A stretch of 64,000 bases of DNA from Campylorhamphus procurvoides (GCA_013396655.1 WBMV01008321.1:440644-504643), one strand, 5' to 3'. Positions 27,660 to 40,574 are shown, numbered from the stretch's first letter. The notes: generated by a model not told the origin, from the sequence alone. Numbers and translations: made by a program.

Positions 27660-28140
27660 ACCAAAGACTGATAAGATAATAGAGGTCTTTGTGGCTGTTT
27701 TCTACTGAAATGCTTTATCTTTATGATACACTTGGGGCCCTTTAGAGTGGAAGCTTTTTAAACTGCTGTTGGAGTTAGAACTCAAATTAGATGCTGTTGC
27801 AATGGCAAGGGGGCTCCTTAGTCAGGCAGCCCTCACAAAGTGACTTTTATCTCCGAAGCCCTTCCATTAGATTGTTACTTTCTTCTGTTTTTCCTGTTTA
27901 TTTTTGTTGACTTTTGCTGCCCTATTTTGTGGCATTTAAAAGGTGACCCAATCAGAAAAGGGTAAATGCTAAATGCTGGACAGAGCCTGTGAAGTAGAGA
28001 CATCACAGCCCATCTGATGTGTGCTGCAGACTGCCGTGTTAGACAGAATGGTTTAACCAGGTTATCTCTGGGCAGCTAAGATCAAATACACTTTCTTTTA
28101 TGTCCAGCATTGTGTTTTTGCTTTCTTTTCAAACAATGTC
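27660..28140. promoter_or_regulatory. Candidate intronic enhancer: GATA motif cluster
   Basis: Overlapping TGATAA and AGATAA occur at 27669-27679. TTATCT (AGATAA reversed) occurs at 27715-27720, 27847-27852 and 28062-28067. A LEF/TCF-like AAGATCAAA lies at 28078-28086 and CCAAT at about 27948. The block shows no recognised repeat. SOX6 is known to work in erythroid cells, where GATA1 is a central factor, so an erythroid enhancer is a reasonable guess, but nothing here proves binding or conservation. Confidence 0.25.
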
Positions 28141-28544
28141 CATAAAATAATAAAAACCCCCTCCAACCTAACAGAGGAATTGAGTCATAAAGGCTTTTTT
28201 GTAAAAAAAGGAAAAAAAAGCTGAAATTGCTTAACTTGATTCAAAATCATTTTTGATTGTTGGTTGAATTGCTTTGGATGATGATACTTTGGAACTGCAG
28301 TTGTGTGATTTAAAGCCCTACTTAGTTTCTGGCAAAGTCCATGCTTCTTTCTTGCATTACTGTCTTCTGATTTCATAAAAGTCACACTATGTGTTTGTTC
28401 TAGAAACATAACAGGAGTAATCATTTTTGATTTATTAATTTATATTTCCTGTAAGTGTATGGAGCAAAAGTTAGTTTAGATGCAGTGCATAAACAAGGAT
28501 GATATTTGTCATGCTTTACACTAATCACAGAATTCAAGAGAACC

Positions 28545-28740
28545 AATAATACTTTGCAGCTGTGTAGAGATTCCATGCAAGGATCTCAAAGCACTTCAGA
28601 AACATTAACTAACCAGGCATAAAAACCTCTGATTGGTAGTGTTTTACTTTGTGTACATGTTGGAAAACTAAGGCAAGCACATTCAAGAACCCACAGTAAT
28701 TTCGTATCACAGCTAAGAATCCTACTTCGGCAGGCTATGG
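28545..28740 (-). mobile_element. MIR-type core SINE remnant
   Basis: On the + strand the sequence gives GGATCTCAAAGCACTTCAGA followed by AACATTAACTAACC, then GTTGGAAAACTAAGGCAAGC, then AACCCACAGTAATTTC, then AGCTAAGAATCCTACTTC. This is the order of a reversed MIR-family element (caaagcacttt, cattaact, ggaaactgaggca, agaacc, 'agagccaggat...'). The copy is heavily diverged and a short deletion is likely in the middle. Confidence 0.62.
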
Positions 28741-29724
28741 ATCACTCCTATAAAATTTTTGGCTTGCTTATGACTCCAGTATTTTGTCTTTTATTCACTC
28801 TGTAGAATATGTGGTTTTATCTAGTTTTCTTTTCCCAAGTGTCAAAGAGATTAGACTAAATTATACTATGTAAGTCTAGAAGTCTATTTTTTGTAATTCC
28901 TGCTTCTTTTTTCTCTTACCAGCAGTTATTATTCTGCCTCTCTCTCATGATAGCTTGCCACAAGGACAGTACCAAATTTAACACTGAAAAGCCTCCAGGA
29001 CTTGTTGGCATGCAGCTACATTTGTATGTAGACTGAATATGTAGTAAGAGGTAATAGGAGTGTTGTAAGGTGGTAAGCCAGGGATTGATACAGGATACTC
29101 ATATTAAATATCTATACCTACACAAGACTAGATTTTTTTGCAACTTTTTGGGTTTTATTTTTTTGTGCAATGTTTATAGAAATCTAGGTAGATAAAATGC
29201 AGGATGAGGTTTATAATTTTTATTAAGTGCATTGTAGGATATATTATTCTCTTTCTATTACTTTATGTACCAGAAATTATCTAGTATTCTAATTAGTTGT
29301 AAAAGGTAAGGTTTTGCCAGAAGCAGGTTTCTTTCTAAATGTCATTTTAGACCACGAGTTGAACTCTTCAGTCTTTTTCAGCAGATTTATAGCTACTTTT
29401 TATTTTCTCACTCCTGGTTAGATTGACCTATGACCAGAATTTCTCAAAAGTTCTCTTTGATGCCTTAGTTCTCTTCAATTTGACCATTTAATCTCAATTT
29501 GTGCTGAAATACAAAGTAAAAGGTAAAAAAAAGGCACACAAGGAAAAATTAAAATATTACTACAACCAAATTATTTTTCAGCTGATTATTATCACAAAGG
29601 CAAGCAGAGAATTATCAAAAAAACCCCATTTTTTTCTGAACTTTTGATTAGACATTTTCATTTAAAAAAAAGTCCTTAAACACTATCAGCTTCCAAACAA
29701 CACTCAAAATTTTAAATACTGCTG

Positions 29725-29800
29725 GTAAAGGGAGTCAATGGATCAAATTCAGTATATCTGAAGTCACTGAAATAAAGGCCCCTAAGAAAAATGTGTCAAT
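29725..29800. repeat. Possible ancient short amniote repeat
   Basis: AGTCAATGGATCAAATTCAG followed by GAAGTCACTGAAATAAAGG has the 'gaagtcaatg' phrasing of decayed palindromic amniote repeats. This is a weak, memory-based match. Confidence 0.25.
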
Positions 29801-30109
29801 TTTAAAGGTCTTTCCTAACTGAAGACCATTTTGTGATAGAGCCAAAGGTTAATAAAATCAGTAGTGAATGTAGCAATTTTACAGATAAGCTATTCACAAC
29901 AAGTGTAGTTACTTGAATAAAAAGCTAATTCAGTTCTAAAATGCCACATGCAGTAGCAGTGAATAGCTGCTTTTAGGTGCTTTCTGGAGGAGGATAAAAT
30001 ACAGAATCACAGCACTCTTCTTTTCCAGCATCCCTGGCTGCCTGTAAATTGCTGTGAATGGGACTGTAGGCTGACAGGCTCTATTAAGACAAACTGCCTT
30101 TCTCATCGG

Positions 30110-30460
30110 AGAGATAAAATAAATCAGGTGTTTAGTCAAATTAAAATACTTCAGATGGAGCAGGCCCTGGGGAGCACTGATCCACCTGACAAATCTGAGA
30201 GAAACTCAAGACAGATGTGTTTTGGGGATAAGGAAGACCCCATGGAAAAAAATGCACTGCTATCTTTGAGTAAGAGAATAGGATTAGAACAGAGAGAGAG
30301 CTGTAGTATATAATATTTTATGGAAGCTGGCATATTTACTGTTTATTTTTTACAAAGCTTCTTTTATCTGTTTTTATGGCAAATACATTTTACAGATAGC
30401 TGTATTTTTTATTTATTTTATTTATAGCTATTTTTAGTCAGCAGCAGAAGTTTATTTACT
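30110..30460. promoter_or_regulatory. Candidate intronic enhancer: MEF2 site with E-boxes
   Basis: A perfect MEF2 consensus CTATTTTTAG lies at 30428-30437. Upstream are E-box-type motifs CAGATG near 30152 and CACCTG near 30183, and a T-rich, TTTAT-repeating stretch fills 30340-30425. No repeat is recognised. SOX6 controls fibre-type genes in skeletal muscle, so a muscle enhancer would fit, but the AT-rich context makes a chance MEF2 match easy. Confidence 0.22.
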
Positions 30461-31929
30461 GGTAATGAGTTTAGGAATCTCATTCCTTGCTGAAGTAAGT
30501 GGATGCAAAACAGATGATGATGGCACACAGCTACTGATGACCTCTCTTGGCCCAGCCAGATCAGCTCAAGCTGGTCTGCATTCTAAGCAAGTTGGTTTTT
30601 ATTGGTATTTAAACTGTAAAATAATGGTTGGGATTTTCCACTCTAAAATTAAATTATACCTCTCCCCAAACTGTTCATGCAAGAGCATTCTCATCTTATG
30701 CCTGTTCTTGTCTTGAGCAGTGCTGGGTTAGGTGTCTTGCAGCTTTGTGGAGGTCTCCTTATTTTCCAGAAGCACAGTGTACATTTTGTGGTCATCAGTT
30801 CTATTCTGTTGTTGGATTACATAGCACAGTACAAATTAAACAGCACAGTACTTTAAAGGGGGTCATTTATTTCAGATGTGTTTCTCTAGGGGAAAAAAAG
30901 GAAAGAAAAACAATTGCTATGAATTCCTAAATGAGAACAGTTACTTCTGCCTGCTATTGTTAAAAAGAAAAAAAAAAGAAAAAAAAAATCAGAAAATGAA
31001 GGAAAAAATATATAACCCTATACATTTGTGGTAACTCTATCTAGGTAATCATAACAAAACAACTGTGTTTTGTAGCCTTAGCAGGCACTCTTTGTGGTAG
31101 CTTTCTACTCATGTTGTGAAGCAGGTACAAGCTGTACAGAATAATGTGGAAATGGAGTGGGAGATTAATATCTGCTTTGGGTGTGTAAAATATTTTATGA
31201 CTGTAAGCTCAGGGGCCTGTATTACAATGCCAAAACTACTTGACAGATGTGAAAGTCTCAAGCTGTCATTTCCCAGGGGGCAGTGGAGGGCAATAAGTAT
31301 CATTAGAGGCAGCAGGTTGCTTCCCATTGGCTTTCTAAAATAGGTGGAGTGGTTGATCTCTTCTAATCACAATGGGCAAGGGAGTTTTTCTTTGGCAGAA
31401 CAGTCTTTTACCCATGAAAATGAATTTCAGTATACAAGAGCATATTCAAAACCACTTAAATAACCTTTGAACTGTCTGGAAAAATCTTCAAGACTGAATA
31501 ACACAGTTTAAGAGGGTTAAGAGAAGTCTATACTGAAGTTGCAGAAAATTGAACAGATGTCAGCAGCGTGGAGCTCAGTACATGCTAATGGATCCTGGCA
31601 AGGCAGTGCCTTCAGTGCAGGCATTTTCCTGGCCATATACCTGCCTAAGCTTGCTTTCAAAATTTTTTTGTTGTTTTTATTGTTTTGAAACAGGTTTTTG
31701 CATAGAACTTTTATTGCTTCAGTTGTGCACATTACACTAAGGTTTTGCAATGAGTTTGTCTGAATAGTAGTGTCCTTCAGCTTCAACTTCATGCATCCAT
31801 CATACCTCTTGTGACTAAAGAAATCACTAGCTCCTTCTATAATTTCTACCACAACAGAAGTTACACATTTTTCCTCGTCTGGAGACCTGTGTCACATGCA
31901 TGCTGAATGAAGATTAGGCATTATGGGTT

Positions 31930-31956
31930 GTTTCCAACAATCAGGTTGTTGGAAAC
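31930..31956. repeat. Perfect 11-bp stem hairpin
   Basis: GTTTCCAACAA is followed by a five-base loop TCAGG and its exact reverse complement TTGTTGGAAAC. No gene start, terminator or known repeat is associated with it. It might be the centre of an old palindromic transposon. Confidence 0.9.
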
Positions 31957-33462
31957 TCTTAAAACTCAGATAATTAAGAGTGGATAAAAAGTTGAGTATT
32001 TTCAGTACTTCTTGTTGCTAAATGCAATTAATAAATGTACAGGAAACCAGGTACCCTTTGTTTCTGTGAGTTTGCTTAAGCCATATGATTTCTCTTTTCC
32101 GTATAAAGCAATTAGAGACAGAGGTCTTCTTGTGTGCTGTTTTTGCAAATGAAATTCTGTGTGAGAATCATACTGGTCCCATCATAGCATAGTGTAGATA
32201 GTAGTAGACAATCTTGGGTTTGTCCACTGCTTGGTAGGAGCCTGTTTTGTCTTTCTTATGATACCTGTCAGTCTCCTTCTTCTCTTCCCTAAAAAGATAT
32301 CCATCTTACTCCTGGTGAGAAGGTAGAGTCATAATTTTGGTGACAGTTTCTCCATTCCCTCCCAAGGAATGTTCCTCACACATTTTCTTCCTCTTCAAAA
32401 GTCCTGTGACTTCTTTATCACTGTCCTCCATTGTGAACTGAGGAAAGGAAGTTTGTCAATATCCTCTCTTTTGTGCCACTTCTCCTGTAATTGTGGCAGA
32501 TTACAGGCCTGACTAGTTCTTGATTTGGAGTTCTTCTTTAACTCTGGTTTTCTTGTACAACCTAAAATTCCTTTATTTATCCCACTTTAAACCTCTTTCA
32601 AATTCTCCTCCAATATTCCTTAACTGCTATCTTACTGTAATTATATTGCCTCTTATAGAGCTACGGGTCTGAGGTGCTCACAGCAAAATGTAGTGTATGG
32701 CTCAAATATAGGAACTGACATTGCAGTTTTTGACAGTGTAATATGTTCATACATAAGATGTGATATTTTCAGATTGACTTGCAAAAGGACCCTGTACTTT
32801 CTACTTATGAGACCCATGCAATTTGCCCATAAACAGACCATTAAGCATCATTAGTGCAAAGAATAAATGTACCGTAGTTTCATATTAATTAAGTGCTCTC
32901 TGTAGAGTAAACTTTGAAAGTTAAATGAAAATTTTTAAGCCATTTTCTCAGGTTAGCTGTTTCTCTTGGGGACAAGCAAAGCTCATTTTTAATACACATT
33001 CCACAACCAAAGCTTACATTTACCTAAACGACCTACCAGATATATGGGTGTTTTAGAAAAATGATCAATAAACTATTAAACTGCTCCTTCCACCAAACAG
33101 CATCTTGTAAATTATTTTCTAGCCTTTGCATGTACTTGGGGTAAAAAGCAAAAAATATACATGTATAAAGTGAAAGAAAGTCATGTCTAATAAACTCTGA
33201 ATGTATTTATCACAGTGGGCAGATTTAGAAGGAAAAGATATAGGGATTTGTACACAGGCTTTCATTAATTACTCCTGTCAAAAAAAAAAATACTCTATGT
33301 CTTTTCTGCTCCAATTTTTGTTACAACCTCCCCTGATTAGAGCACAACAAAACTATGTGTTAGAGTCTTTGGAGATTTGTTAGTAGAATATATATTCAAG
33401 CGGCTGTTTGAAATAATGTTGGTGATTCAGCCATTTTTTTTAAAATAAATATTGCTTTGTAA

Positions 33463-33705
<243 letters not shown>

Positions 33706-36494
33706 TGAAAATGGTTCATGCAGAATGCTTATCAGAAATACTGTTCTGCTTGGTGTTTCTTTTCATATTTTTTGGTAGAAGAGCTTAAATATCCTCTGGA
33801 GTTACATATTTTTTTCCAAAAAGAGGAGATACATAGGACTCTGGGGAAAAAAAAAAAAAACAAACCAGAGGAGTGGATATTAAAATAATTTATTTCCTAG
33901 AAAAAATGGCATTTGATAGATTTCACAGTTCTTGTTTCTTGTACTGATGCAATTTTGAGAGTTACAAATAAGTCAGACTATAACCATTATATGTATTTCT
34001 CTTTTTGACAAGAAAATAATTAAACAAAAAATCTTAAGCATCCTCAAACGTTCAGATATCTTCTACAAGTAAGGTTTGATTTGTTTGTTCAGGTTGTGAA
34101 GGGTTTTGTTTTTTATTTTTGCCATTTTTTGTTGGTGGTTTTTTTTGCTTGCTTGTTTGTTTGCTTCAAAAATGCAGGTGTCCAAAGAGCTGTCCTTTTC
34201 TCACAGAACAAAAGTGTAACAACAATGATCCCATACACTAGTCCCCTAGGCATTAGATCAGACTGATCCAAATTAATGTGTGGTTTTTAGGAATCTGACA
34301 TTATTACTAGAATTATCTTTTCAGTTAAATATATTTTATAGGATATATACAGCAATATATGCTCTGTTGATTTTAATGAGTTGTGACGTCTGGTATTTTA
34401 TGTGCTTGGGTATTTGCCCACATGTAGGAATATGGACTCATCCCCTAATGGAAAATAACATAAAGGAACACTGTAAAAAATCAGAAGTTAGAATGTCATT
34501 TAGCCATCTAGAGATGACACAGTAATTAACTATTGACACTTGTGAATAAGCTAGCACAAATTAATCTTGACACATTTGCAGACGAGTGATATCTTACAGT
34601 GAACACTTTGTAATTATATTTCAAAATGAAAATTAAATGACACTTAAAACTAGGTTGTCATGCTCAATGAAGCGAGCATGTAGCTCAACCGATAGGCAAA
34701 TAAAATTCAGAATTTGAGCCACATGGTGCTTGTGTACCGTACTTTACTGTGTCAAGCCTATACATCAAGACGATGCTATGGTAATTGCATTGCAGGGTCT
34801 TGGGTGCATTTTCTATCACAGTGCTCCGTCTAAAAGGAATCATCGAGATTAGTTACTTTGTGGTATATTTCTTGTTTTCATCAGGAAATGCCTATTTAAA
34901 TGGTGCTACGTTGTATATACGGGTACAAAAAGCTGTTCCCGAACAGTCAGAACTCCGGCAGATCAGTGCCTTTGCACATGGAAAGAAAAATCTCCTCCCC
35001 ACCATGTTAAGCTTCACCCAGGCAGCTCCAAACAATTCTGGACATAGGGAACTGTGTACCTGTGGAAAACAATACAGCACTGAGAAGGAATGGCCTGTGA
35101 TGTAGCTCTGTGCTCTGATTTCAGTGTGAAATGACAAATAACTCCATTTTGAAGCTGCATACTGTAATAATCTTTTACCTTCTCTGAGATTTTAGCAGCA
35201 GGGGCAATATTGGCATAAAACCTGACAGACTTTAGTTACAAACACTAAACTTCTAAGATGAAATTACACAATTGGTGTACTACTCATTTAAAATAGTAAC
35301 TCCAGCACCTATACTAGTTTTAAATATTCTTTATAGCACTGTTACCATTAGAGTTACTTTACTAAGCATAGACACCACTGCTGACCACGGTACTGACAAT
35401 ATATACCTGAGGTCCTAGGACCTGTCCCTGGGCTACCTGGGCTCATGGACTGCTAGCTCTGTTTGAATTACCTTTTTCACTCCCACACGAGGGTCTGCTC
35501 CTTCAGTCTTCACTCACCATATTTTATTGACTTGATTGGGGATGTTCATCCAGAAATATTTGAAAACCAGGCTCCTAAAAGGAGTTTAAGCCCTGTTAGG
35601 AGCACCAGTGTAGTGGTCTTTGAGAGCTGCTTGACTCCATTTTTGTCTGGCACTTTTCCTTCATCCAGCCCCAGAATCATGTAGGCCTTAATCTGACTCC
35701 TTGAGGCCATGTGCAAGACAAAATATGTATGAATTTTGTGTTGGTTTCTCTTACAAAAGTGAGTTTTAACCGAAAGAGGACAGTGAATTTAAGTTAAAAA
35801 AAATCATTTCCATGTGACAGAATGAGGGATTAAGGAAATGACAATCTTGGTCTCTGTGTGTGCACAATTACAAGCTGTTACTATCTAACTGCAAATTCCT
35901 TATTAGGTAATCCAAACAGTTTTCACTAAAACTATGTGATTGTTTAATTCCAAACCAACCTAGCAACATTTCTGTAATTTTTTTATCATAAAAACATTTT
36001 ACTTAGCTTTCTCTGTTTATAATAGAGTAAGTGTGCTCAGAAGATCTTGGGGAAGGAGACAGGGATGGTTTTTGCCAAAACTGAAACAGTGGATCTGAGT
36101 GATCAAACTACCTTTGTCACCAACTGTTCTATGTGATTCCTCTCCGTCAGATAAATATTTATAGGAGGGGAAATGATACTTAAGAAATAAAGGTAGCAGA
36201 AGTGCTGAGGCTGGGACTTCCAGGAAACACAAATCTTGTCCTCATTTCGGTCTGCTGCACAGTTACCCTTTTAAAGCAGAAGTTCCAGTTGTTCCCCCAG
36301 CTCCCTGTGGCTTCTCCCCTGTGGCTGCCATCCACACCACGCACTGCAGGGAGAAGCTCTGTGGTCTGAGGGCAGGATCCTATTTCCCTTCTGCTCTGGC
36401 ATGATGATTTTGGATGATTTGTGGGAATCAGAGGTAGAAGGGGTATCTGTGGCAAATTCTCTCTCACCAGTCTCTTAGTGTTCCCTGCCCTGAA

Positions 36495-36650
36495 CATTTG
36501 CCTCTCTCCATCTATGTTAGAGAATCCCTTACTGAATCTACCAAATGAGGGTAATAATATCTACATATTTAATAGGATTGTGTGGAGGATGAGTTACTGA
36601 GCACTAGGTACTGCTTCTACATAGAATAAGGCTCTGCTTTCCTAAGCAGT
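36495..36650 (+). mobile_element. MIR-type core SINE remnant
   Basis: The stretch CTACCAAATGAGGGTAATAA, then TATCTACATATTTAATAGGA, then TTGTGTGGAGGATGAGTTAC, then GAGCACTAGGTACTG parallels the forward MIR 3' half (tgtaaaatggggataataa, tacctacctcatagggttg, ttgtgaggattaaatgag, gcacttagtacagtg). The 5' half is only faintly visible. The match is remembered, not computed. Confidence 0.6.
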
Positions 36651-36768
36651 TCCAGGAATGATTTTGGAGATTTACAAGTGAAGTAATGTGCTGCTTATAG
36701 TGAATGAAGTCGGAGAAGCTTACCCGAGAAGCTTGTGCTGAATAGTGAAACATCTATAAATACGAGCT

Positions 36769-36875
36769 CCAGTTCAGCAAAGCAGGAAAATGTGTGTTTA
36801 ACCTTAAGCACCTGCGTAATCCCATCCCTATTCAGAAAAGCACTTAATTTTAAGCATATGTTTCATTCCCATTGT
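36769..36875. repeat. Degenerate direct-repeat pair (old amniote element)
   Basis: Two diverged copies sit side by side: TTCAGCAAAGCA…TTAACCTTAAGCACCTG…AATCCCAT at 36772-36825 and TTCAGAAAAGCACTTAATTTTAAGCATATG…TTCCCATTG at 36831-36874. Both resemble the remembered turtle/crocodile repeat containing 'ttcagcaaagcacttaagca' and 'ttaactttaagcatatg…tcccattg'. It probably predates birds. Confidence 0.45.
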
Positions 36876-37200
36876 AGCTCACAGTAATGCATCGTAGTCA
36901 AAGATCACCATGGGCTTATATGCTTTGTTAAATAGTAATGAAATTATTCATATGCACACAAATATACCTGTTTCTGTGCTTTGCAGAGTTAAGGCCTCAG
37001 TGCTTAAAATATGTATTTCTTATTGGCTAACTAGATTTTTGTGTTGAATTTAAATTTGCCTCTAAAATATCCCTTATCTGAGAAAAAATACTATACTTAA
37101 TAAAATATAATAAAGAATAACAAATATGATTGTTTTAACTCATTAGTCTTGAAGTTTCATTATTACTGTTTTAATTCTATGGAAATTTTATTTCTAATAG

Positions 37201-37269
37201 ATTGCAAGACAACAGCAGCAACTTCTGCAACAGCAGCACAAAATCAATCTACTGCAGCAGCAAATTCAG
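37201..37269 (+). CDS. SOX6: SOX6 Q-box exon (69 nt)
   Basis: The exon encodes 23 residues, IARQQQQLLQQQHKINLLQQ followed by QIQ, phase 0 on both sides. Eleven of 23 are Gln, forming the Q-box that follows the SoxD leucine zipper and extends the coiled-coil surface used for dimerisation and partner binding. The Gln codons mix CAA and CAG, so it is not a pure trinucleotide run. The acceptor is TTTCTAATAG and the donor is gtcagt. The sequence matches both SOX5 and SOX6 as I remember them; the previous two exons settle the choice. The next SOX6 exon (Val-Gln-Gly-His-Met-Pro-Pro…) was not found downstream in the window. Because its length is a multiple of three, skipping it would keep the frame. 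Confidence 0.96.
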
Positions 37270-39267
37270 GTCAGTGTATTTTATTACTCTCTTCTGATTA
37301 TACTTAAATTCCATTTATGGAGAGGGAAGGGTCTAAAATAAAGCAGCCACATGCTTTATTAACAAAGCTCAGTAAAGATGCTTTTTATGGGAGCTCTTCG
37401 TGTCTTAGAAAATTATTGTCAAACATCTTTTTGGTGCAAAGAACTTTAATAAGCAGAGTTTTCTTCTGAAAGTTTTGAACTATTTTTAAATCTCATCATC
37501 TCACAGATTCTGAAATCTGCGATCAGTTTGACTTGTGTGGAGCAAGAAAAGAATCTCAGTCATTGTTTATGGAATTCCTTGTTCTACAAAAGCAAAATTG
37601 AGACATTAGGACAGTACTAAGGACCAGTCTATTTATGTACAAAGACCCACAGGCATATGTGTTCCAGGTACTTTTGGAGTAATAGCACCATTGTGCATCT
37701 GGAAGTGTTCTGGAGATATTTAATCGTCTGTACTTGTACTCAGAATATGGTTTAATTTTGTGCAGGTCTTTGTGAGTAGGGAGTGACATGGATGTAGAGT
37801 CATTGTTGACATATGGCTATATTACCTTATCTACTACCTACTTTGAAAGCATTTCCATGGGCCTGTTCATTGATTTAACTATTTCAATTTGGTCTGACAG
37901 ATGATTGTGCTGCCAATCACTTCTTATAAGCTTGGGCTATTCATTTTTTTCCCTTGATTAGCTGATTGCTATGTCACTAGATGCCAAAACTGAAGTTTTT
38001 CTTTCCCCCATCCCAAAGGAATGCTTGTAAAAGCTTTTGAAAATATTGTAATGTAGTTTCAGTTACACTTCTAAGGAGTTTATTTAGCAAATATGAATGT
38101 GTTAATACCTCACATGAGAGACACAATTGAATTTTAAAGTACTATTATTGTTGCTACCTAATAGAAGACCGAGTGGTTTATAGTAGGTGTACATCAAGAA
38201 GGGAAGAGACATAAGAATTGTGAAAGGAAAAAGCGCACCATCTTTCTGAGTGTTGTTATATGGCTTCAGAAAACAAAGAATAATGAAAAAATAACCTTTA
38301 TTTGTCATAAATCTAAGACTGAAACCCAGTGAGTCTACAAGAAGAACAATTATTTGTATGAGAAATATTTAATTTTTAAAATTAATTAAAAAACTTAAGA
38401 CCCAGAAAGAGGAATCATGACCAGGTAACTTTTGTTTTTGTTTGGAGAATTTGGGTATGTTTTACTGGGGAGTACGTGCTCTGTAGTAAAAAGTTCAAAC
38501 GTACTTTATGTTTCAGTTCAGCCAATATTTTCCAGTATCTTTACCCTTCCCCTGTTTCCAGGGAAATGTGGTCTTAGAATAGGTTGTAAGTTCAGTTCAG
38601 AGTACATTGTGTATTCATTTTCTTACTCACAACTTTCCTCTTACATAGTGCTGAAGCCTCCACAAGCTTTTCCCCCCATCCTTTCCTAGCTGTGTACGTG
38701 AAGAAGTGTTTCAAAATTTGTTCTGTTCATATAAACTATATTATTTCTTGGTGATTCTTCCCTGTATTTGTTTCAAAATTCTTGCCAGTACTTTTTATGC
38801 CACAGCTCCTCAGTATTTTGTCCTCTTTATTTATCTATGATCTTTATACTTACATGAGTCTAATCAGTGTATTTGAGGCAGGGAGGACTGTTTCTTTCCC
38901 CAGCTGGTTAGCCAGTTTGGTAGTGGGCATGTCATTGCCCAAGGAACACTGTAGGCTCTAGTATGAAGTGCTAGGCATCTTGGACAGATTCATACATTGG
39001 TCTTATGTGGAGATTACTAAAAGAAAGTTTCTTAGGAGATTGTCTTCTAGGCTAAACACCAGGTTACAAAGTGCATTTGCTTGTGAGCCAAGCAGTTCTG
39101 CTTTGTTTGTTGGTTCTTTCTCAATGTTGAGGCAGAAGTTGCTTGAGAGAGAGGTTGGTTGCTAAGTTGCCTCTGCGACTCATAGTAGGTTTGCTGGTGT
39201 AGAATTAGTTATGAATGTTGCAGTTTGAGATGTGTAGTTCCTTAAGGGCTATAGCTGGGATGGAAAT

Positions 39268-39299
39268 ACTTCTCTCACCAGGAGGCAGGTGAGAGAAGT
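39268..39299. repeat. Perfect 12-bp stem hairpin
   Basis: ACTTCTCTCACC, loop AGGAGGCA (8 bases), then the exact reverse complement GGTGAGAGAAGT. The stem is purine/pyrimidine biased. No associated gene or known repeat is seen. Confidence 0.9.
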
Positions 39300-40574
39300 G
39301 GTGCTGTGCTGGTTTTCCCAGGTCACCTCCCACCATCTTCCCAAGAAGCCTCAATAACAATTTTGAAGTCACTTTGGTGACTTTGGGTGAGATTTATCGT
39401 ATCAAAAATAGGTAACTGCAGTACGGACTCTGCCTCGATTAATTATCCAGTTTGTGCAAAAGAGAAGCAAAGTGAATACTTTTAGGACGCAATCTGTCTT
39501 ATCCTAAAGCAGATATTTAAAATAGATCAGATAAATTGTTCCCTAAAATGGCTGTTTCTCTCCATTAGCTATGAAGGATATTCATGCCAATGCCTTTAGT
39601 GTAGAGATGAGGTGAAACATGCTCTCTCTGGCTTGAAGGGGAAAAAAAATTTATATGATATGGTTACATTTTTAGTTTAGATTATGGGCTTGGTAGAATT
39701 TATAATTGTCCTCAATAACTTGATTTTATTTAGAAGGTTTGTTTAAAGACTCTTGAGTAACCACTTCAAGGAAAAAGTGATTACCTTTATAGACTGGTGT
39801 GGTTTCTTCTTTGTACTTTGTGTGTGTGTGAAAACAATAGTGTTCTTCCTTGACACTGCTGTTTTGAGGAGATTGCAAAATATGGGTAGCACAGGTGCCA
39901 GTTTCATCTGGGGATGGGCCCATTCATGGCACAGCTACTGGAGGCAAGTACAGGGTGCTCTCCAGGATGCAGGAGAGGGGCATTGCTGATGCAATGTTTT
40001 CATCATGAGAGACACAGTGTATCACTATCATCATCTGAGTATAGTGCTAATTCTTAAACAATAGTTTCTGCAAGTGCATCCAGTTTATTTAACCATTTAA
40101 ACAATTATAAATTATTTTAGATGGGGCTTAAAAGATTTTTGGCACCTACATGTAAAGTTAAAATAACCTATATTAAGTAAACCACATATTTCCTTGGACA
40201 ACTATTGGTTTAATTTACTCAGAATTTTCTTTTTTTTGGTATTTATTAATATTATTGTCCTGTATATTATCTGTTTATTTAATCATTTTAACACCTTATT
40301 TAATTTAATTGGTTGAGGGTTTTTTGTTAGTTTTATTTCAGTTTTAAGGCCACTTACTGGAGTACCTTACTCCAGACTTGTTCTACATCCAAAACTTTGT
40401 CAACAATCTATGAGCAAACAGCACATTAGCTAGGCTTAATGTATGAAAACTGCCTACGTATTTCAAGAGTACAGAGATCATTAAATGTTATGCATAATAA
40501 TCTCATGTTTTTTAAGTGAAGCTAGTGTTTCTTTCAGGGTATATGTGTTGGGGAAAACAGTTTTGCATGTTGTG

